A program made the position numbers and the translations under genes. A model generated the notes under the pieces. It made no database searches, was not told the origin of the DNA, and saw only the letters and a program-made list of their open reading frames with translations. Positions 1 to 14,600 of a DNA stretch of 64,000 bases are shown in pieces. How positions within the stretch are numbered: the first letter of the stretch is position 1; each line of letters begins with the position of its first letter. The stretch comes from Serinus canaria (taxonomy: Eukaryota > Chordata > Aves > Passeriformes > Fringillidae): the NCBI RefSeq assembly GCF_022539315.1, contig NC_066322.1, forward strand, positions 23,198,765 through 23,262,764, in the 5' to 3' direction.

Positions 1-68
1 GAAACTGAAGCAGAAGTAACGTCTCAAGAAAAGTAGGAGGTGTGTATGGAGTGTTGGCTGAACAAACC

Positions 69-75
<7 letters not shown>

Positions 76-99
<24 letters not shown>
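76..99. repeat. (TG)n microsatellite
   Basis: Twelve uninterrupted TG units in LAMC1 intron 1. It is likely to vary in length between individuals; no function is implied. Confidence 0.95.
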
Positions 100-3000
100 A
101 AGGTGAGGATGATGCAGAAGGCACATCTCCTTTCCACATTGCTGGAGCCTGCTTCAAAGAGCTCACCCGAGCTGGAAGGGTGGGCTGAGCAGCCAGAGGA
201 ACAGATGGTGCTCATTTCTGAATTTACAGTGTTTCCTCCTCTGTCCCTACCCCCTGCAGGCATATGAAATTGCTTACCTTATTAGTTCCAGAGACTTTAG
301 TAAACAGAATGTGTAAATACATATAAACATCTACTTGATCTGCTCTGGTTTGCATGTCTAGGAGCAGGGTTTTACAAAACTTTGTTCCCAGCCTTGGGGC
401 AGAGGAGGAGGAGTGGGAAAGGGAGCTCAGGCATGCACCTCTTGTCTTTGCTCAAGTCCACCTCTAAAGCAGCCCCCTGAGTTGATCTGGTATGGCAGCC
501 TTTCACCCAGGGCAGGGTTACCCCAGCTGTTTCAGCTGGGCTGGGAGGCTTAAAGCCCATCTACCCTCTTGAAGATTGGAATAAAAATGGTCTGTTGTGA
601 TGGAGTGGAAATTAACCTTGGTCATGGTTTCATCTGCCTTCTTAGCATCCTCAGGGTGGATCACTGTGTCCTAATCTCCCTTTCCAGGTCACCATCCTTG
701 TTTTTGCTGATGTTTTGATTACAGCTGGTGATGTTGAGCTCCTGAGGAGTGGATGTCATCAGTTAAATGGGTTTGTGCCACTCAACACTGCAGGTGTTGG
801 CAGGAGCCCTGCTGGGCAGACATTGGGTCACTTCGATGACCATCTAGTTGGAGGCTTGACTTGGTGTAGAGCAAGTGATGCAAATGCTGTTTTCTGCTCC
901 TTGTTGCTGAGCTTCAGGTGGTGAAGTCTGCCAAGTGTTACCAAGGGAGGGCAGTCACTGTCCTAGTGAGTTTAACAGGGTTTGGGCACAGTTATCCATC
1001 CTGGGACAGCAGTAGTAGCACCTCAGAGTTGTTGTTCCAGTGATCGTAAGGATTTTTTTAAATGAAAGGGAAGAAAAAGCCCAGTTCCTTCCTAGTCCTC
1101 CTCTGCAGCCAGGAGGGTATTTTGGTGAGCAGCAGGTTTTCTAGGAGATAGGAGGAAGAGACTCATGACCAAGTTGTGCTGGGAGTACGGTAAGGGCAGA
1201 TCAGTGCAGTGATGCTTCTAAATTTAACTCACCCCTTTTCAGTGAAATTAAAAAACCAAGAAGTTGTCTAAGGTGTGTTCTGGAATTAAATTATGAGATT
1301 ATTTGCTTGAGCATGGGGTAGGCTTGGAAATCTTTTACACTTCAGGTTTTGCTTGTGGTGAGAAGGGAAAAACTGGTGCAGTCACTCATTAGAGGTTAGA
1401 AATAGGTTTCTCAAGAACCTCTGTTGGCATCTGTGGTTTTTAATCTCTTTAGAAAGTGAAGAGGTAATATTTTCAGATAATATAGCTACTGAAGTTATTG
1501 CTAATGAAGTTGGTTACTTGGTTTCTGAGGAGTATAAAAGGCTGGAGCAAGATCAGATTGTTCAGTAGCACCTCAGCAGATAAAAATACCCCATGGATGT
1601 GTTTTGTATGGCATGCTGGAAAGGAAACATTGGAGTTATTAACTTCTATTGATGATATCTGTATTAACTCTGGGAGAAACACTCAGCCATGGATTATTTG
1701 GTGGAACTCCAAGGGTTAGTGGATTTAATGGTATCTCAGCTCTAATTTTAGTAATTTCCAAGTGATAATGGGAATGTCCAGTGGCTCCTAACACAGTATC
1801 ACTGTGGCTGCTCCACAAGCTTTGTGTGGAATCTGTAACTCTAAAGAGCTCTCTGCTGGTTGGATTTGGTGATTGACTTTAAGAAGGTTTTTGGGGAAGT
1901 GAGGGGGTTGACAGCATGGATTAATCTTCAAGAAGTTGAAGAAAGGGGGGGAAAAATAGAGCAATGGGAAAACCTGAGATGGAAAAGTTGTTGTAGGAAA
2001 TGACATCTTGGATGTTTTTGGGAATACCACAGTGATGCTGGGTATCACTGGAGTCTCACTTCTGGGGTTATGGGGCTCTGGTAGCATTTGGCAGAGTACC
2101 TGGTGCAGAATACCTTATTGCCCATGTGCCACTGCTGTAGATAATTTAAAGTCTGCTGACTTCACTTGGAATATCAGTTAAAGCTCTCTGGAGTGATATT
2201 TTCTGAGAGACTGTATGTGCCTATACAGTCTCACATCTCCTTCCTACCTTTTTTTGAAATTGGGATGGAGTGGATGGTAACTTGCTGAAAGGAGCAAAAC
2301 ATCTTAAAACACTGAAGTGCTCCAACTGTTAAGCCAGCAGCATGATGCTGTAATTTGCTGGATAATGCCCTGATGTTAAACACAAAGTGCTTGAATTAAT
2401 ATGAAGTCTTCTGCTGACGTTTTTTGGGGGTAAAAAAGTGACCACCACTACCCCCTATAAACACTTGTCAAAGGAGATGGCCGTGTGGTCAAAGACAGAA
2501 ATTTCTCTTGGCTGTCCTGCCACTCCTCGTGGGGAATGTGCAAGTCTGGAGCACACTCTGACTACAGCACTGGCTCTTTTCCTGTCCCTGATCCGTAGCT
2601 GGAATTGGCTTCAGCTCCCTGCATGTTTGGTAAGGGCCTGCAAGCTGAAGCAAGAGGAAAAGGGAAGAAGCAAATGCTTCTTTTGTGCAGAAGAGGGATG
2701 GGGCATGTCCTTTATGGTGATACCTCTTTCATTTAATCTCCAAATTTGAAGGACAAGTGATTTATCTGTTGCTCATGGCACTTGGCAGTTGCCCTGTGAA
2801 ATGTGGTCCTGCTGTCAGGATGGGCTCTGGACCCTTGGCTGGGGAGTTTTGGATCTCATGCTCAGTGGGGTGGGGTGAGCTGGGGCTTTGGAGCTGACAC
2901 GTGGGAGTGGAGATGCTGGATTTGCTCTACGTGCTGTTCTGCAACTTGTGGCCCAGTGGGGCTGCTGTGAGGAGGAGAGACTTCCCACTGCAGCTGCAAG

Positions 3001-3643
3001 TTTAAGGGGTAAACAGGAGGAAAACCAAGAATATTAGTACAGTTTGTGCTGGACTGGGCTGTCCAGACTGTGAGTGATCAAGAGGGAGCAGATGTGGTGT
3101 GCCTGGGCGGATTTGGAAGCCCTGGTCATGGAGCACAGCCCTTCTTGGGCTTGCAGGTTAAGCTGGATGCAGGACATTAGGCTTCTGCCTCTTAACCTGA
3201 TTGGAGTAATTTCTTCCTAATTTTTTAATAGTTTCCCTTTGGGAGAATGGTGACTGTCTTGAGGAGTGGTGGTGATTTGTCTGAGCAAAGCAAAGATTAA
3301 ACCAGCAAGTTCTTTATAAAGCTTGTGCTGGTTTATAATTTCCTTTTACACAGGTTTGAAGGTACCTTTTTTTCCTCCCCTTCTGAATGCTGTTTCATTC
3401 GAGTACACTTTTAAGATCTGTGGCTAGTGGCAGATATTAGGCTTGAGGGATTATCCAAAGAGCTGTTGGAGCACTTCATTGTTAGACTTAGAAGTGGGAA
3501 CTGGGTGAATTAGTTGCTTATAAAAGGATTTAATAGCAGTGTGAGTAAAGGGGGAACTGTGAGTTTCCTCTTTGTGCTGGCACTCAGCATCCACCCAGTC
3601 CTGGAGAACAAGCTCAGAGATCTCATAACCAGGACTTAGCAGG

Positions 3644-3681
3644 TTTTTTTTTTTTTTTTTTTTTTTTTGTTTTTTTTTTTT
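3644..3681. repeat. Poly(T) run
   Basis: A run of 37 T broken by a single G, in LAMC1 intron 1. It could be the reversed poly(A) tail of an old retroinsertion, but no recognisable source sequence adjoins it, so I call it simple repeat only. Confidence 0.85.
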
Positions 3682-6600
3682 AGTTTAATGCTAATTTAAA
3701 CATTATGTGGAAACTATCCTGTGCAAGTAGAATTGGCACAGCTCCACGTTTGTTTGCTATAGAGATAGAAATATTTAGGAAAAGTTTGCTTAGCAAATCC
3801 ACCTTTTTCAGTTGTAAAAGTGTCTGTGTCAGAGGGTCCTTGGAAGCTCAGTGTGTTTTGGAGAGAAGGAGCTGAACCCTGAGAAGAACTGGTTACAAAA
3901 TCCCAACAATTACAATTATTTTCTGAATTGCACTGTAATAAATGACTGCAGCTAGACAGCACAATGATTTTCTTCTGCCTCTTCATGCTCACAGATTTGT
4001 CTGTTGAAGTTCATCTTATTTCCAGAGCTTGTTGGTGTGTCCATGAAAAGGCTGGGAACAGCCTGGCTGTGTTTTCTCAGGAACTGTGGGAGACTCAGCT
4101 GGGGGAGCATAGATTACTCTTCAACCAGCAAGTCTGGAGGAGGATATGCTCATGTTGGACAATGTGGTTTAAATTTGCAAGCTGTTACTATCTAGTCACT
4201 TGGTTAATGAAGCAGTGAATAATTTGTGTACTTAATGTTCCTGGGAGATTGAAATGTACTTAAGAAGCCAATCTGTCCAGCTGCCTTGTCTTTCTGCAAC
4301 AGAACTTAGAATAAAACATAAACAGACCTGGTTAGGTGACCAGCTCAGTAATACCTGAAGAAATGAAGCAGTGTGTGATCAACATAGTGACTTATTTCTT
4401 TATCAGTGACCTTGACATGGATGAAAACTACTTTGTGTACAAATTTTTAGCTGCACTCTCTCAGACTTCCATATTTTTGGGGTTTTTAAATGATTTTTTT
4501 CCTCACTGATATTTATTTACCTTCAGTACTTAGGGCTCTAGATAATTTCTACTCTTGGAGCTGAAGTGAGAGGTAGGAGGTTAAGCATGAATGCATCCTA
4601 AAACTCCCTGAAGGTCTCTTCCCATGTTTTCCAGAGTAAGCTCTGCTTAGTCTAGCAGTATTTTACCAGAGTGATACTGCTCTGTGAAGTATATGGGAAT
4701 CTGTTCCCTTATCCTCAGCAAAATCAGCTATTCCAGCAAAATGCCCCCTGCTAAATTGTCAGCACTGTCAACTTCTTGTCCCTCATCTCCACCATCATCA
4801 CTGTCCTTCAGAAATCAGCAGTGCAGATCTGGATCTCTTTATACACTTGTTAAAAGAAATGTTAATTGCTTGGTTTTAGTGGACTGAAAATTTACTTTTT
4901 ACTGCTATCCTTAGATTGCCAAAAAGTAATTGTGTTAAAAGTTCAAGTAATTTCTTGTAAAAGTAAAACAATGTGATCTGGAAGTGATTAAATCATTGCT
5001 GGTATTGATATAAGGCTTTCTTCTTGTCATTTTGTGAAATCTAGTGTATATAATCATGGGGCCAGAGCTTCTTTTTTTCTTTTAATAGCAGTGCTTTTCT
5101 TTGCATTGGCTTGTATAGGGAGACCTGAAATTAGACTGTACTTGAGTCTTTTTGAGTGTGTTAAGAAAATTCAGCAAATATTGGGTGGTACTATGTGCTA
5201 GTAGTGGAAATGTTGAATTAGCTTAAAAATTACTTTTTTTTCTGGCTTGTAAAAGAAAATAGAATATTTATTTGATAAAAAGTCTTTTTGAGGTAAAATA
5301 CTGCTTTTTTTTGGTAGTCATAAAAGTAATCTACAGCAAATATAGGGTCATCACACCCTGGTGGAGGAAAACTTGTCCACACATTTGAAGTACTTGAAGC
5401 CTTCTCTTTTGGAAACTGGTAACAAATCCATTAGGTAAAACTGCTCTCCAAGTCTTTGGAGGAGTGAGGCATCCAAGAACGTTATCACTGTCCATTTACT
5501 CATCCAGAGGGAGGATGTTCTATCTGATATTGCTGCATAACTTTGTATGTTGAAGCTTTTTTTCCTGACAGTGCCCCTGAGAGGCTATGGAGTTATTTTC
5601 AGTGACTCAGGCAGGCATGGCTGTTAGCTGACTCTTTGGAAACAGTTGTGTTCCTCCTGCTGGAATGCATTGCCCTATGGAAGTAACACTCACCTAAGAA
5701 TTTGGTCTGTGCCCTGTCATGTCTTGCATAGTTTCTGAACCCTTTGCTCTTCTGCTTGAATGGGTAAAAGGAAGAAGCTCTCCGCAATAATGACAGTTAT
5801 TTTTAGTGTTAGGAAAAAATTCAGCCAAAGAGGGAACTGGGATTCAAACATCATCTCTCACAGCTTTTGGCTTCTGCAGTCAGATGTGACTCTGAAGATA
5901 TTCTTGTTGTGGAGTTGAGAAGATGCAAGACTTGCCTCCTAAAACTCAACCAAGAAGCTGACACATAGGGAGCCCTGTGTTATTAGTTCCTCTACTCCCA
6001 GGGCTCCTTCTCACCCCACTCCACCTGTTTTACAAAAACTGGGAATTCAATGTTATTTTGGTGAGTGGCTGCAAATATCTCACTTTACCCACTTGGATCT
6101 TGGCAGTCATTAGTATTTCTTCTGCTTGTTTTGTGTCCATCTGCTGCCTTGCATTTAAGGAATCCTTCATAAGATTTTAATCTCTAGCAAGTCTTCTTTT
6201 CAAACTGAAGTGGAGCAAGGCTTTTCACTTTTAATTTAGTGTGGAGTTCTCTAAGGAGAAGTTTGAGGATAGAAGGAAGAATCAGTGTTGCATGTGTTTG
6301 TGGTGAACCAAGATCCTTTCACCACTGGTCCGCTGCATTTGCAGCATTGCCTTTACATGGACAGACCCTGGGTTTGACTCATTTTCTCCTTTCAGAGGCT
6401 CTTGCAACTGATGAATCTTCTGTTTTGGCTCTAAATTTTATGTCATTGAAGTAGAGACCCAACACAAAATGCATTGTGCCAAAAGAAGAAAGCTGTCTAT
6501 AATGGCTGATGTATGCTGCTCTTAAGGGTTTAAAATTAGCTTTTAGGTTTTTTTGCCTATCAGTGCAAATTTTGCCTTATTAATTGCTTTAAAGATAAGG

Positions 6601-9600
6601 ACTGATATTCAGTTGAAATCAGAAGTCTATTGGGAAGTGGTAAACTTCAAAAAATAATTACCTGATCAGACCATCAAGGAAGCAAACTGCTAGAATTTGT
6701 ACTTTTTGATATATTTTGGATGGTCCTCCATTTCTATTGCGCTGTTGTACAGATCTTTTTTTGAAGTGATTCTGTGAAGATTAACATTTGGGGTTGTGTG
6801 GTAGTAGCTTTCTGCAACTCCTGAGTGAGGTACCTGTCTAGGCAGGTATAGAGGAACAGAGACATGGAATACTGTGGAGCCTTGGGAGTGTGAGCTTTGG
6901 GAGAAGCCAAACCCTCACTGCTGAGCCTCAGCAGTAGATTGAAGAGCATGATGCTCATCATCTTTCTTGGCGTGTCTGTAGATTGAAGGACCACAGGTAG
7001 GTTGGTTTGGGTTTGACTTATCACTAAATTTAAGAATTAAGTGAAAACAAAGCCTTGAGAGCACTGTATTGTTTGAGACTTGACATAGGCAAAGGTTTTG
7101 CAAATGTGCCTACATGGCTGTTTCTTTCTTTAAAAAATACTATCAAAAGTGTCAGCATGCAAACTAAGGACCCTGAAAGGAGAGGAGAAAAGAATTCTTT
7201 TGACCCCTATTTTGTGGGCTTCTACTGATGGGCAACAAAGTACTTGAGGCTTTAATGCATGGTATTTTACATTACTAACTGAGTTATGAGAGTTGTCATC
7301 TAACTTCAAAAAAAGCTTTTTCATTACCTAGGGATTCAGCATTTTTAAAATCAATGTACTTAGCAGTACTAGTAAGAAAATGAATTTTAAAGTTCCTCTC
7401 CTGAGAAAAATATCTTTCTTCTGGAAGAGTTCCATTAGGCTTCACAGCAGTGTAGTGTGCCTGAAGAAAATCTCACCACTTGGCATTTGGTGCAGGTGGT
7501 TAAACTCACTTTCTCTGCAATGACCTTCTTGGGCAGTGCTGTTACCTGAGGAAATCCCTGCTTGATGTTCTGCTTGAAGAACGTGTGCAGGACCGGGGAG
7601 GGTGTGGTGTGGTCCCACAAGCTGTGGCACGAGCCTCTAACACAGGGCTCAGGGATGTGGAGTTTGTCCTCCCGTGTGTACCATGGTCCTTGGTGTTTGT
7701 TGGGAGGTCTGAATCATCTGGGCATGAAATGCATTTCTCTGCATAGCTCCCAGCAGGCTGCTCAGCCTCTTCTTGGAGCACAGCTGCCTCACCGCTCTGC
7801 TGCTAGCAAGGTGAATTGACTGCACATCTGGAATTCCCAGGGCTGCATTGCATTCCTGCCACTGGGAACCAGGCACTATCATTTCGCTTCCCACCACACT
7901 GTATGGCCCAAGTTTCAACACCACCACATAAGCTCAGACAATTAGAAGTTCTTGCAGAAGCTCTTTTAAATGCATTAATGTTTAATTTTCTTGCATCTGC
8001 TGAGGCTGATGTAGGAGAGCACTTTTTTCAGGAAACTCAATTGATGTTACACTGTCTCAGCAGTATCCCAGGTGGTGTTTGGTCTCACTTCAGCAACTCT
8101 GTTGATATCTTCTCAATCCTTCCTTCACAAAGCTGCAAAAGTCTGGAAATCTCCCTCATACAAAACAGTAAGGAAAGACTGTTCATGTACCCATTCCTTT
8201 TCTTTTTCATAGTTTTCTCTGTTCCTGGATGGTCAGCCTTTAGCCTGTAGAAGGAATTTTGATCTATAGGTAGCTTTCCAAATTGAGGTCTGGTGTGGAT
8301 ACATTGAGGTGTTTTGGAGCCTGATGTGGAGCAGATCTGGCTCTCTTCTAATCTGTCAATTAAGTCAAGAGCTGCAGATTTTGCAGCTGGACATATCAAG
8401 AAGTCTGGACTTACCTTTGAAGGGTCAGCAGGGAGCATCCAGTTTTATTCTCTTTGTTCATGGTATTCCGAAATAATGTTACAGAATTGCTTCTGTCCCT
8501 TCATGCTAAGCCATGCTACCTTCTCAAGCACTTGTGGGTTTTGGCTAAACTCTTTTCTCAGAAATAGCCACTGCATTAAGTAGTACTTTGTCCTTCATGT
8601 GTCTCCAGATGGGATGTGTGGGTGAGCATGAACTCACAGACTTATGTGTTTAACAGTGACTTCCACAAGCACTGGCAGTGTGTACAAATTATTCTCCAGA
8701 GGCAAAGTTGAAGGCATATTCTGGCTATTATGTGGGAATCAGGAACTGGAGTGCAGTTTCTTCTCTGCTTCAGTAAAAATTTGGAAGAGCTTTGCTTCTA
8801 AATTCCCAAAACATATTTGAAACATAACTCAGTGGCAAGCTTTGTTTTGGAAATGACCTTGCTCCAGCAATGGTTTTGTCAAATCTGTTTATCCCAATTT
8901 CTTCCCCAGCTTAATAGGCTGAGAAAGTAAAACCATTGTGTGTGTGGGTGGTTGAAAATGGGCTCTATGGATATTGCTGCAATTTGTGTTTCATAAATAA
9001 TGGTAGCTTGTGCATAAGCCTGTAATTAACTGAAAAGGCATTAAAAGTTAGCATCAAGGCAGATCAACTGCTGCTTAAAATCCATTGCTGGAGTCTCTTG
9101 GGAGGAGGGGAAGATGGAGAGGCAGGAGATACACAAACTGTGCAGTGTTAAACAGCACGATTCAAATGTGATCAAAGTTAGTTTTCATAGATGTTTACTG
9201 AAGAGGGCAACACTGAAATACTTGAGAAAAGAATGCTGTTGATTCTGCATGGGGCCAGGTGATGGATGCTCTCAGCAACAATATTATTCCCAAATAACAG
9301 TGCTGTCAATTATGGCCTGTGTCTGAAAAAAATCTGGGGCTGGTGAGTGGGAGTTGGAAAGGCTGAAGGGAGAGTAAAACATCAAAATTCCAAAGAATTC
9401 AACATTCTGTGTGAAGAACATTTCTGGCCTCTCCGTGGCTGTACTGCCAGCAGTGCGTGAGTCAGTCTGGAGGGTCATGTTACTCCCAGAGCTGCTGAAC
9501 TTGCTGCTGCTTAGAGCACTCATTGTATGTAGACATATCACTTAATTTGTTCTTAATTAAGCTCAACAATACGAGCTGTGTGTTTTTGATATCTAATTCA

Positions 9601-10103
9601 GATAGGAGCAAAGCCAGGTGTTAGAGCTGTTGCAGGCTGTGAGCACATGTGGGTCAGGGGTGAGTGGGTAAAGTGCTGCCTTTTGACAGGGGAAAAGGCT
9701 TCAAAATGGTATTTAATAGAAATTAGTGGCTGATTATCATAAGTGATGGAGCCATTGAACTGGGTGGAGCAGCAGTGCTCCAGTGGGAGCTGGTGTGCCC
9801 ACCTTCAGGAGTGCTGGGCCTGGAGCAGGGGCATCTCACCTATATGAGCACCATACAGAATAATTTTCATGCTGCCTTTGGTCAGGACACCTTTGGCTCT
9901 GATCATCTGGGTTTGTTGAACTTCTGAAACTTCTGAAGCATTGCATGCTTTGACTTTAGATGTGCTGGTTGAAAGAGCAGGGGGAGGACATTGAGCTGCT
10001 GAAGGGTGAGGCTACTGGGAGGGTATGCAGAAGGAAAACAGGCCTTAGGAAAACCTGCCATTCCTGCACTAACAACATTCACAAAATGCTTTTTATTTCA
10101 TTT

Positions 10104-10114
10104 CCCCCCCCCCC
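10104..10114. repeat. Poly(C) run
   Basis: Eleven consecutive C in LAMC1 intron 1. Runs like this are common sites of sequencing length error. Confidence 0.9.
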
Positions 10115-11605
10115 AGAATCACTAAAATCTAGCTGTCCTTTAAAGAAATGGTTTCGCAATTCTCACCAGATTATCTGATGCTACATTTCTTGCAAGGTAC
10201 TGCACTACAGTCCAGTAGACTTTTTTTCTTTTTACAGGAAATTGTGTTTTTTGCCAATTGGCCAAATACCATATTTAAAGAAGCTGTTACCTCAGTTTTC
10301 TTTAGCTATTTAAACTTTTGGAGTTTTAAAATAGTTTTTAGTCTCTTTCTTCTCAGCAATTCTTCTACCTCCACATCTCCACCTGTGAAAAGGTACAGTT
10401 GGAGCTAAATATCAGAAATACTCCCTCCAATACCTCCTACTGTCAAATTAAAATTTCTAAGGGGAAATTATTGAAATTATTTGCTCTTTAAGTTGAAGAC
10501 TATGAAAATGACTTGAAAGTGGATAAGACTTGTTACTTTCTTGTGATTCCTGTGGAGATGTGGTCTTGCACAAGAAACATTAATGAGAGATGCTTTTCTG
10601 TGTTGCTGAGGATCAAGGATGGAAAGTGTCCAAGTCAATGGAAAGCTTTTGGTGCATCTTCTCTGGCCTGTTGCTGCCAGCAGCTCCGATCTTAATGGGG
10701 CTGTGGTGCTGGTGGTTCCTTGCTTCAGATTTTACTGCATGGTAGTTGTATCTCCACTGTGAGAAAAACTCTTTAGAAAATGTAACCTTGCTTGGTCACC
10801 AAGGTCCCACAGTGACTTGGAATGAGTGGGAATTGTCAGTTTTTGGCTGTTATTACTGCATGCACTGTTGGTGTTCTCATTGGTCTGTCAGTAATGAAAG
10901 GAAGGTAATAACTGCATTCTTCTGCCAAGAATAAAAGCAAAAGACAAGTTTTGTCTTTTCTGCATACATAAATTTTTCTGACTTTTTTTTTTCTTTGCTT
11001 CTTGGGTAAAACTCCTGTTTTTTGAGAGTAAACTCCCACTTTCCTGTGTTTCTTCAATTGTGGGAGTGACCTGATTTCACCTATACCAGTTGTGTATGGG
11101 TTGTGGAGGAGCTTCTGGACCTTTGATACAAGCAAATGAATTTTCCAAGGATGCCAACCCACAGTAACACCAATCCAGCTTATTTTCATGCTGATACTGG
11201 TGGCAGGAGGTAGCTTTACAGTCCTGAAAAGTGAATGAGATGGAGCCCTCCCCAAAATGGCCCATGGCATCCTTGATCATCTGTGATCTGCAGTACTTGC
11301 CAAGCATAAAGGGCCTTTTTAAAATGAGCTTTTATCATTTGTGCTGAAAAAGGACTTTGAGGCTTCCTGTGCAGCTAGGATTTTTGTGTTGGACATGGGA
11401 TCTTCCCAGTCCCCTGTGAATAAACACAGCTGGCTGTTTTGGGAAATGGACTTAACATCTTTGCATCAAAGCTGTACAAATAAGGCATCAAGCTGTACTG
11501 AATTAATGGATAAGGTTTTCTGACTTTTACACTGACTTAAAAGTGATCAAATAAAAAAATGTATTTTTCGCAAGGCTGCCTTCAGCCCAGAGCAGGGGGA
11601 AATAA

Positions 11606-11617
11606 CCCCCCCCCCCC
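11606..11617. repeat. Poly(C) run
   Basis: Twelve consecutive C in LAMC1 intron 1, just upstream of an AT-rich, homeobox-site-like segment (about 11640-11700). Confidence 0.9.
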
Positions 11618-14600
11618 TCTGGATACATGACTAAAACAAGCAGCCTCGATGACCTATCAATGTTGGATTATCATGCAATAATTTACTGGGCAGCCTTTTG
11701 CTGTCCAGAGCCGCCCACGCACAGGAGTCAATGGTGCCTTTGTTTGGGAGTGCTGGAAGAATGCATGATCTAATGGGGTGGTGGGAGTTCACCTTCGTTC
11801 CAGCATGCTCCAGGCTGTGCTCATTCCCCCAGTGTCCCAAACGCATTTCCTTCCTCTGTCCCCATCTTAGAACGGGCTCCCAGAAAAAACAATCCATGTT
11901 TCTGTCAGGCTTTTTTAAAACCCCAGCACCCGTCTGTGGTGGAGCTCCACATGCCAGAATCTTTGGTTTGGTCGGGCATGGTTTAAGAAAAGACTGTTAA
12001 AATTCTTCAAGCCTTTCTTGTTCATGATACATGCACATAAATCTTGAGGTTCTTTAGGTGAGAACAAGAAAATAAACCCAAGATTTATTATTACTAGTCT
12101 GTGTTCCTGTAAAGGCCACAGCTTGGAATGTGAGACCTGTTGTCTGTGCTTCTGCGTGGAGTTGTTTCCCTAGTGGAATTCCCCAGAAAGTGGAAATCCT
12201 TTACTTTCATTTTTCAGATGCTGGATATTCCATTTGCTTGGGCAATACCAGTGCTCTTATCTTCCTCCTCCTCTACAAATTTTCTGAGAAAGTTAGGATG
12301 TAGTTGTAAAAGGACATTTGCTGTAGAACTTCAAACATTTATTGATTTTGGTCATAAGTCTGGCTTTTTCATGCACATGTGATGCAAGGGATATAACTCA
12401 GCACTTATGTGTCTTGCAGGTGTTGGGCTGTTGTTTAATGAAAGTCCTTTACTCTGAAGGAACAAGTGTCTCCAGGTGTTTCTCACTCTCCTCCCCTCCT
12501 TATATACTCTGTCCTGCTCTTGTTACCCATCTGAATGCTGAAAAATCCTGTCCCATTTCCATTAGATGGGATAACTCATTCTCCTTAAATACTATCCCTG
12601 TGATTCAGGAGGGAGGGCTCTGGCAGGGCTTTTGGCATGAGAGGCTGAACAATATACTGCAGTAGCTGAGAACTTGGAGTGGCCAGTTGGCTCAGGATGC
12701 AGTGACTGGTCTTGAAGAAGACCTTGTGAACTTGCTGGCCCCTGTCTGCTGACATCCAGGTTTCTGTCCCCTGCTAGGAACACACTGCTTGTGTGAGGTT
12801 CTGGGATCTGTGTGTCTGAAAGAATTGGAGCCAGTCTGTTTTGCTCGTGGCTGGTCCAGGATTGTGTTGGGTGCTGGGAGAGCTGATGGTTCAAGAAGGG
12901 CAGAGTTGAGGCAGGAATAAGGGTGAATGGCATGGGGCACATTTTGGTCTAGTAACTGGGAAAACTGTCATATCTTCCTGGAAATGATGGGGAAACAGGT
13001 CAGAAGAAAAAAGGAAAATGAAATGCCAATTATACTTGATTGCTCTCTGCCCTTCACTGCAAAATGGAAATGAAATCAAGTCAAAAACACTAAGTAGGCT
13101 TTATTTGTTACTGGGTTTGTTTTCTTTGTTTTCAATTATTTAACCTTTACTGAGATATAGGTTGTCAGCAAGTACTTGTGTGGGAAAAGCTGCCTTGAAA
13201 CAGCAGCCAACCAAAAGAGAAACAGTAAAGTTTAACCATTTCATTACTGCCCAGTGGATTTTGTGGAAAACAAATCTTCAAAGGGTTGGTTCTTTGCCCA
13301 GTGCAGTCTTCTCAGGTGGATTATTTTTTCCCTCAGCAAAACTCAGTGGCTGTATGCAGGAGCGGTAGCATCGATTCTTTCCATGTGCCAGTCCCATGTG
13401 CAGGGGATTTGAGTGGATGGATAATGAAGGAGGCTGAGTGTCCTCTGGGCTTATCTCACCCAGGCATCTGCTCACAATTCAACACTTGTAGTCACCGTGC
13501 CAGCTGGCCAGACAGTTTTCCTGATGTAAATTATCCATCCGTTCTGAGGGGCCTGAATACAAGGAGGTCTTTTGTGTGTAGAAGGAATTCCTAACTTCAG
13601 GGAAAAGGGAGGAGTTTCTGAAGATCTAAATGGCATGGGCTTATATGGGTTTTAGCATGGCACATTTCCTGGTGGACCTTGGGATACTGAATTTGGCGAT
13701 GACCCAGCTGAGGGAGGGCTGTAATTGCTGATGACAGCTGGGCAAGCCCAGCAATGTGAGCAGGCTGTTTGGGGCAGTTTGCCCTGAATGAAACAATGCT
13801 GAACATTTTCAATGCCACTTTTGCTGCCTCTCCAGGCACAGGACTTGCTCGTTCCTTTAAATCTGTAATTGCAATATTGTCTTGAAGGCTTGTATGTGTG
13901 CTTGCTTACAGTAGAGAAAAGGATTAAAGGTTTTTTTGTCATCCTGAATTGTCAAAGGGACCTGGTTATTTTGCCACCTTGTCACTTGCTGGTGAGCAGC
14001 TCCATCCTCAGAAAAGATGCAGTTTTAAAATGTGTGGCTCATGATTTTGAGCTCTGTATGCTTTAAAACACACATCAGGTTGCACTTGGGAAGTGCTAAG
14101 CTCATGGGCACTGATTCCAGCATCTGGAGTTACTTCTGCAAAATGGATCTGTCACCTCTCAATACACGCAGGGAAACATTACCTGACAGTTGGCACTATC
14201 AGACAGTTCTAAGCCAAACTGAGCTCCAAGTCAGTACTAGCTTCTAGGAAGAGGAGAACAAAGTCTTTTTGTCTTCTAAAGGTAATGTTTAAAACTGCCT
14301 TTCACCTGGTTATTGCTGTCACCGTTTCTTAGTGTAATAGCAGTATATGTTTATTCAGCCCTCAAGACATGAAAGCAACCTGGGCCGCTTATCTTTGCTA
14401 GAAAAAATCTCTGCAGCCTCAAAGAACTGCCAGGCTGTTAAGCACAGTATTTATGTTCAGTGTGAACAGTGGGGAAACACATTTCACATTTCCACACTGT
14501 GTCAGCTGGTCTTGGGTAAACTCCATTGTTCCAGCAGTATTTACCCAGCAAGGCACTGCACAGCCTCTCTCTGTGCATTAGCTGCATTCCTCTGTAATGC

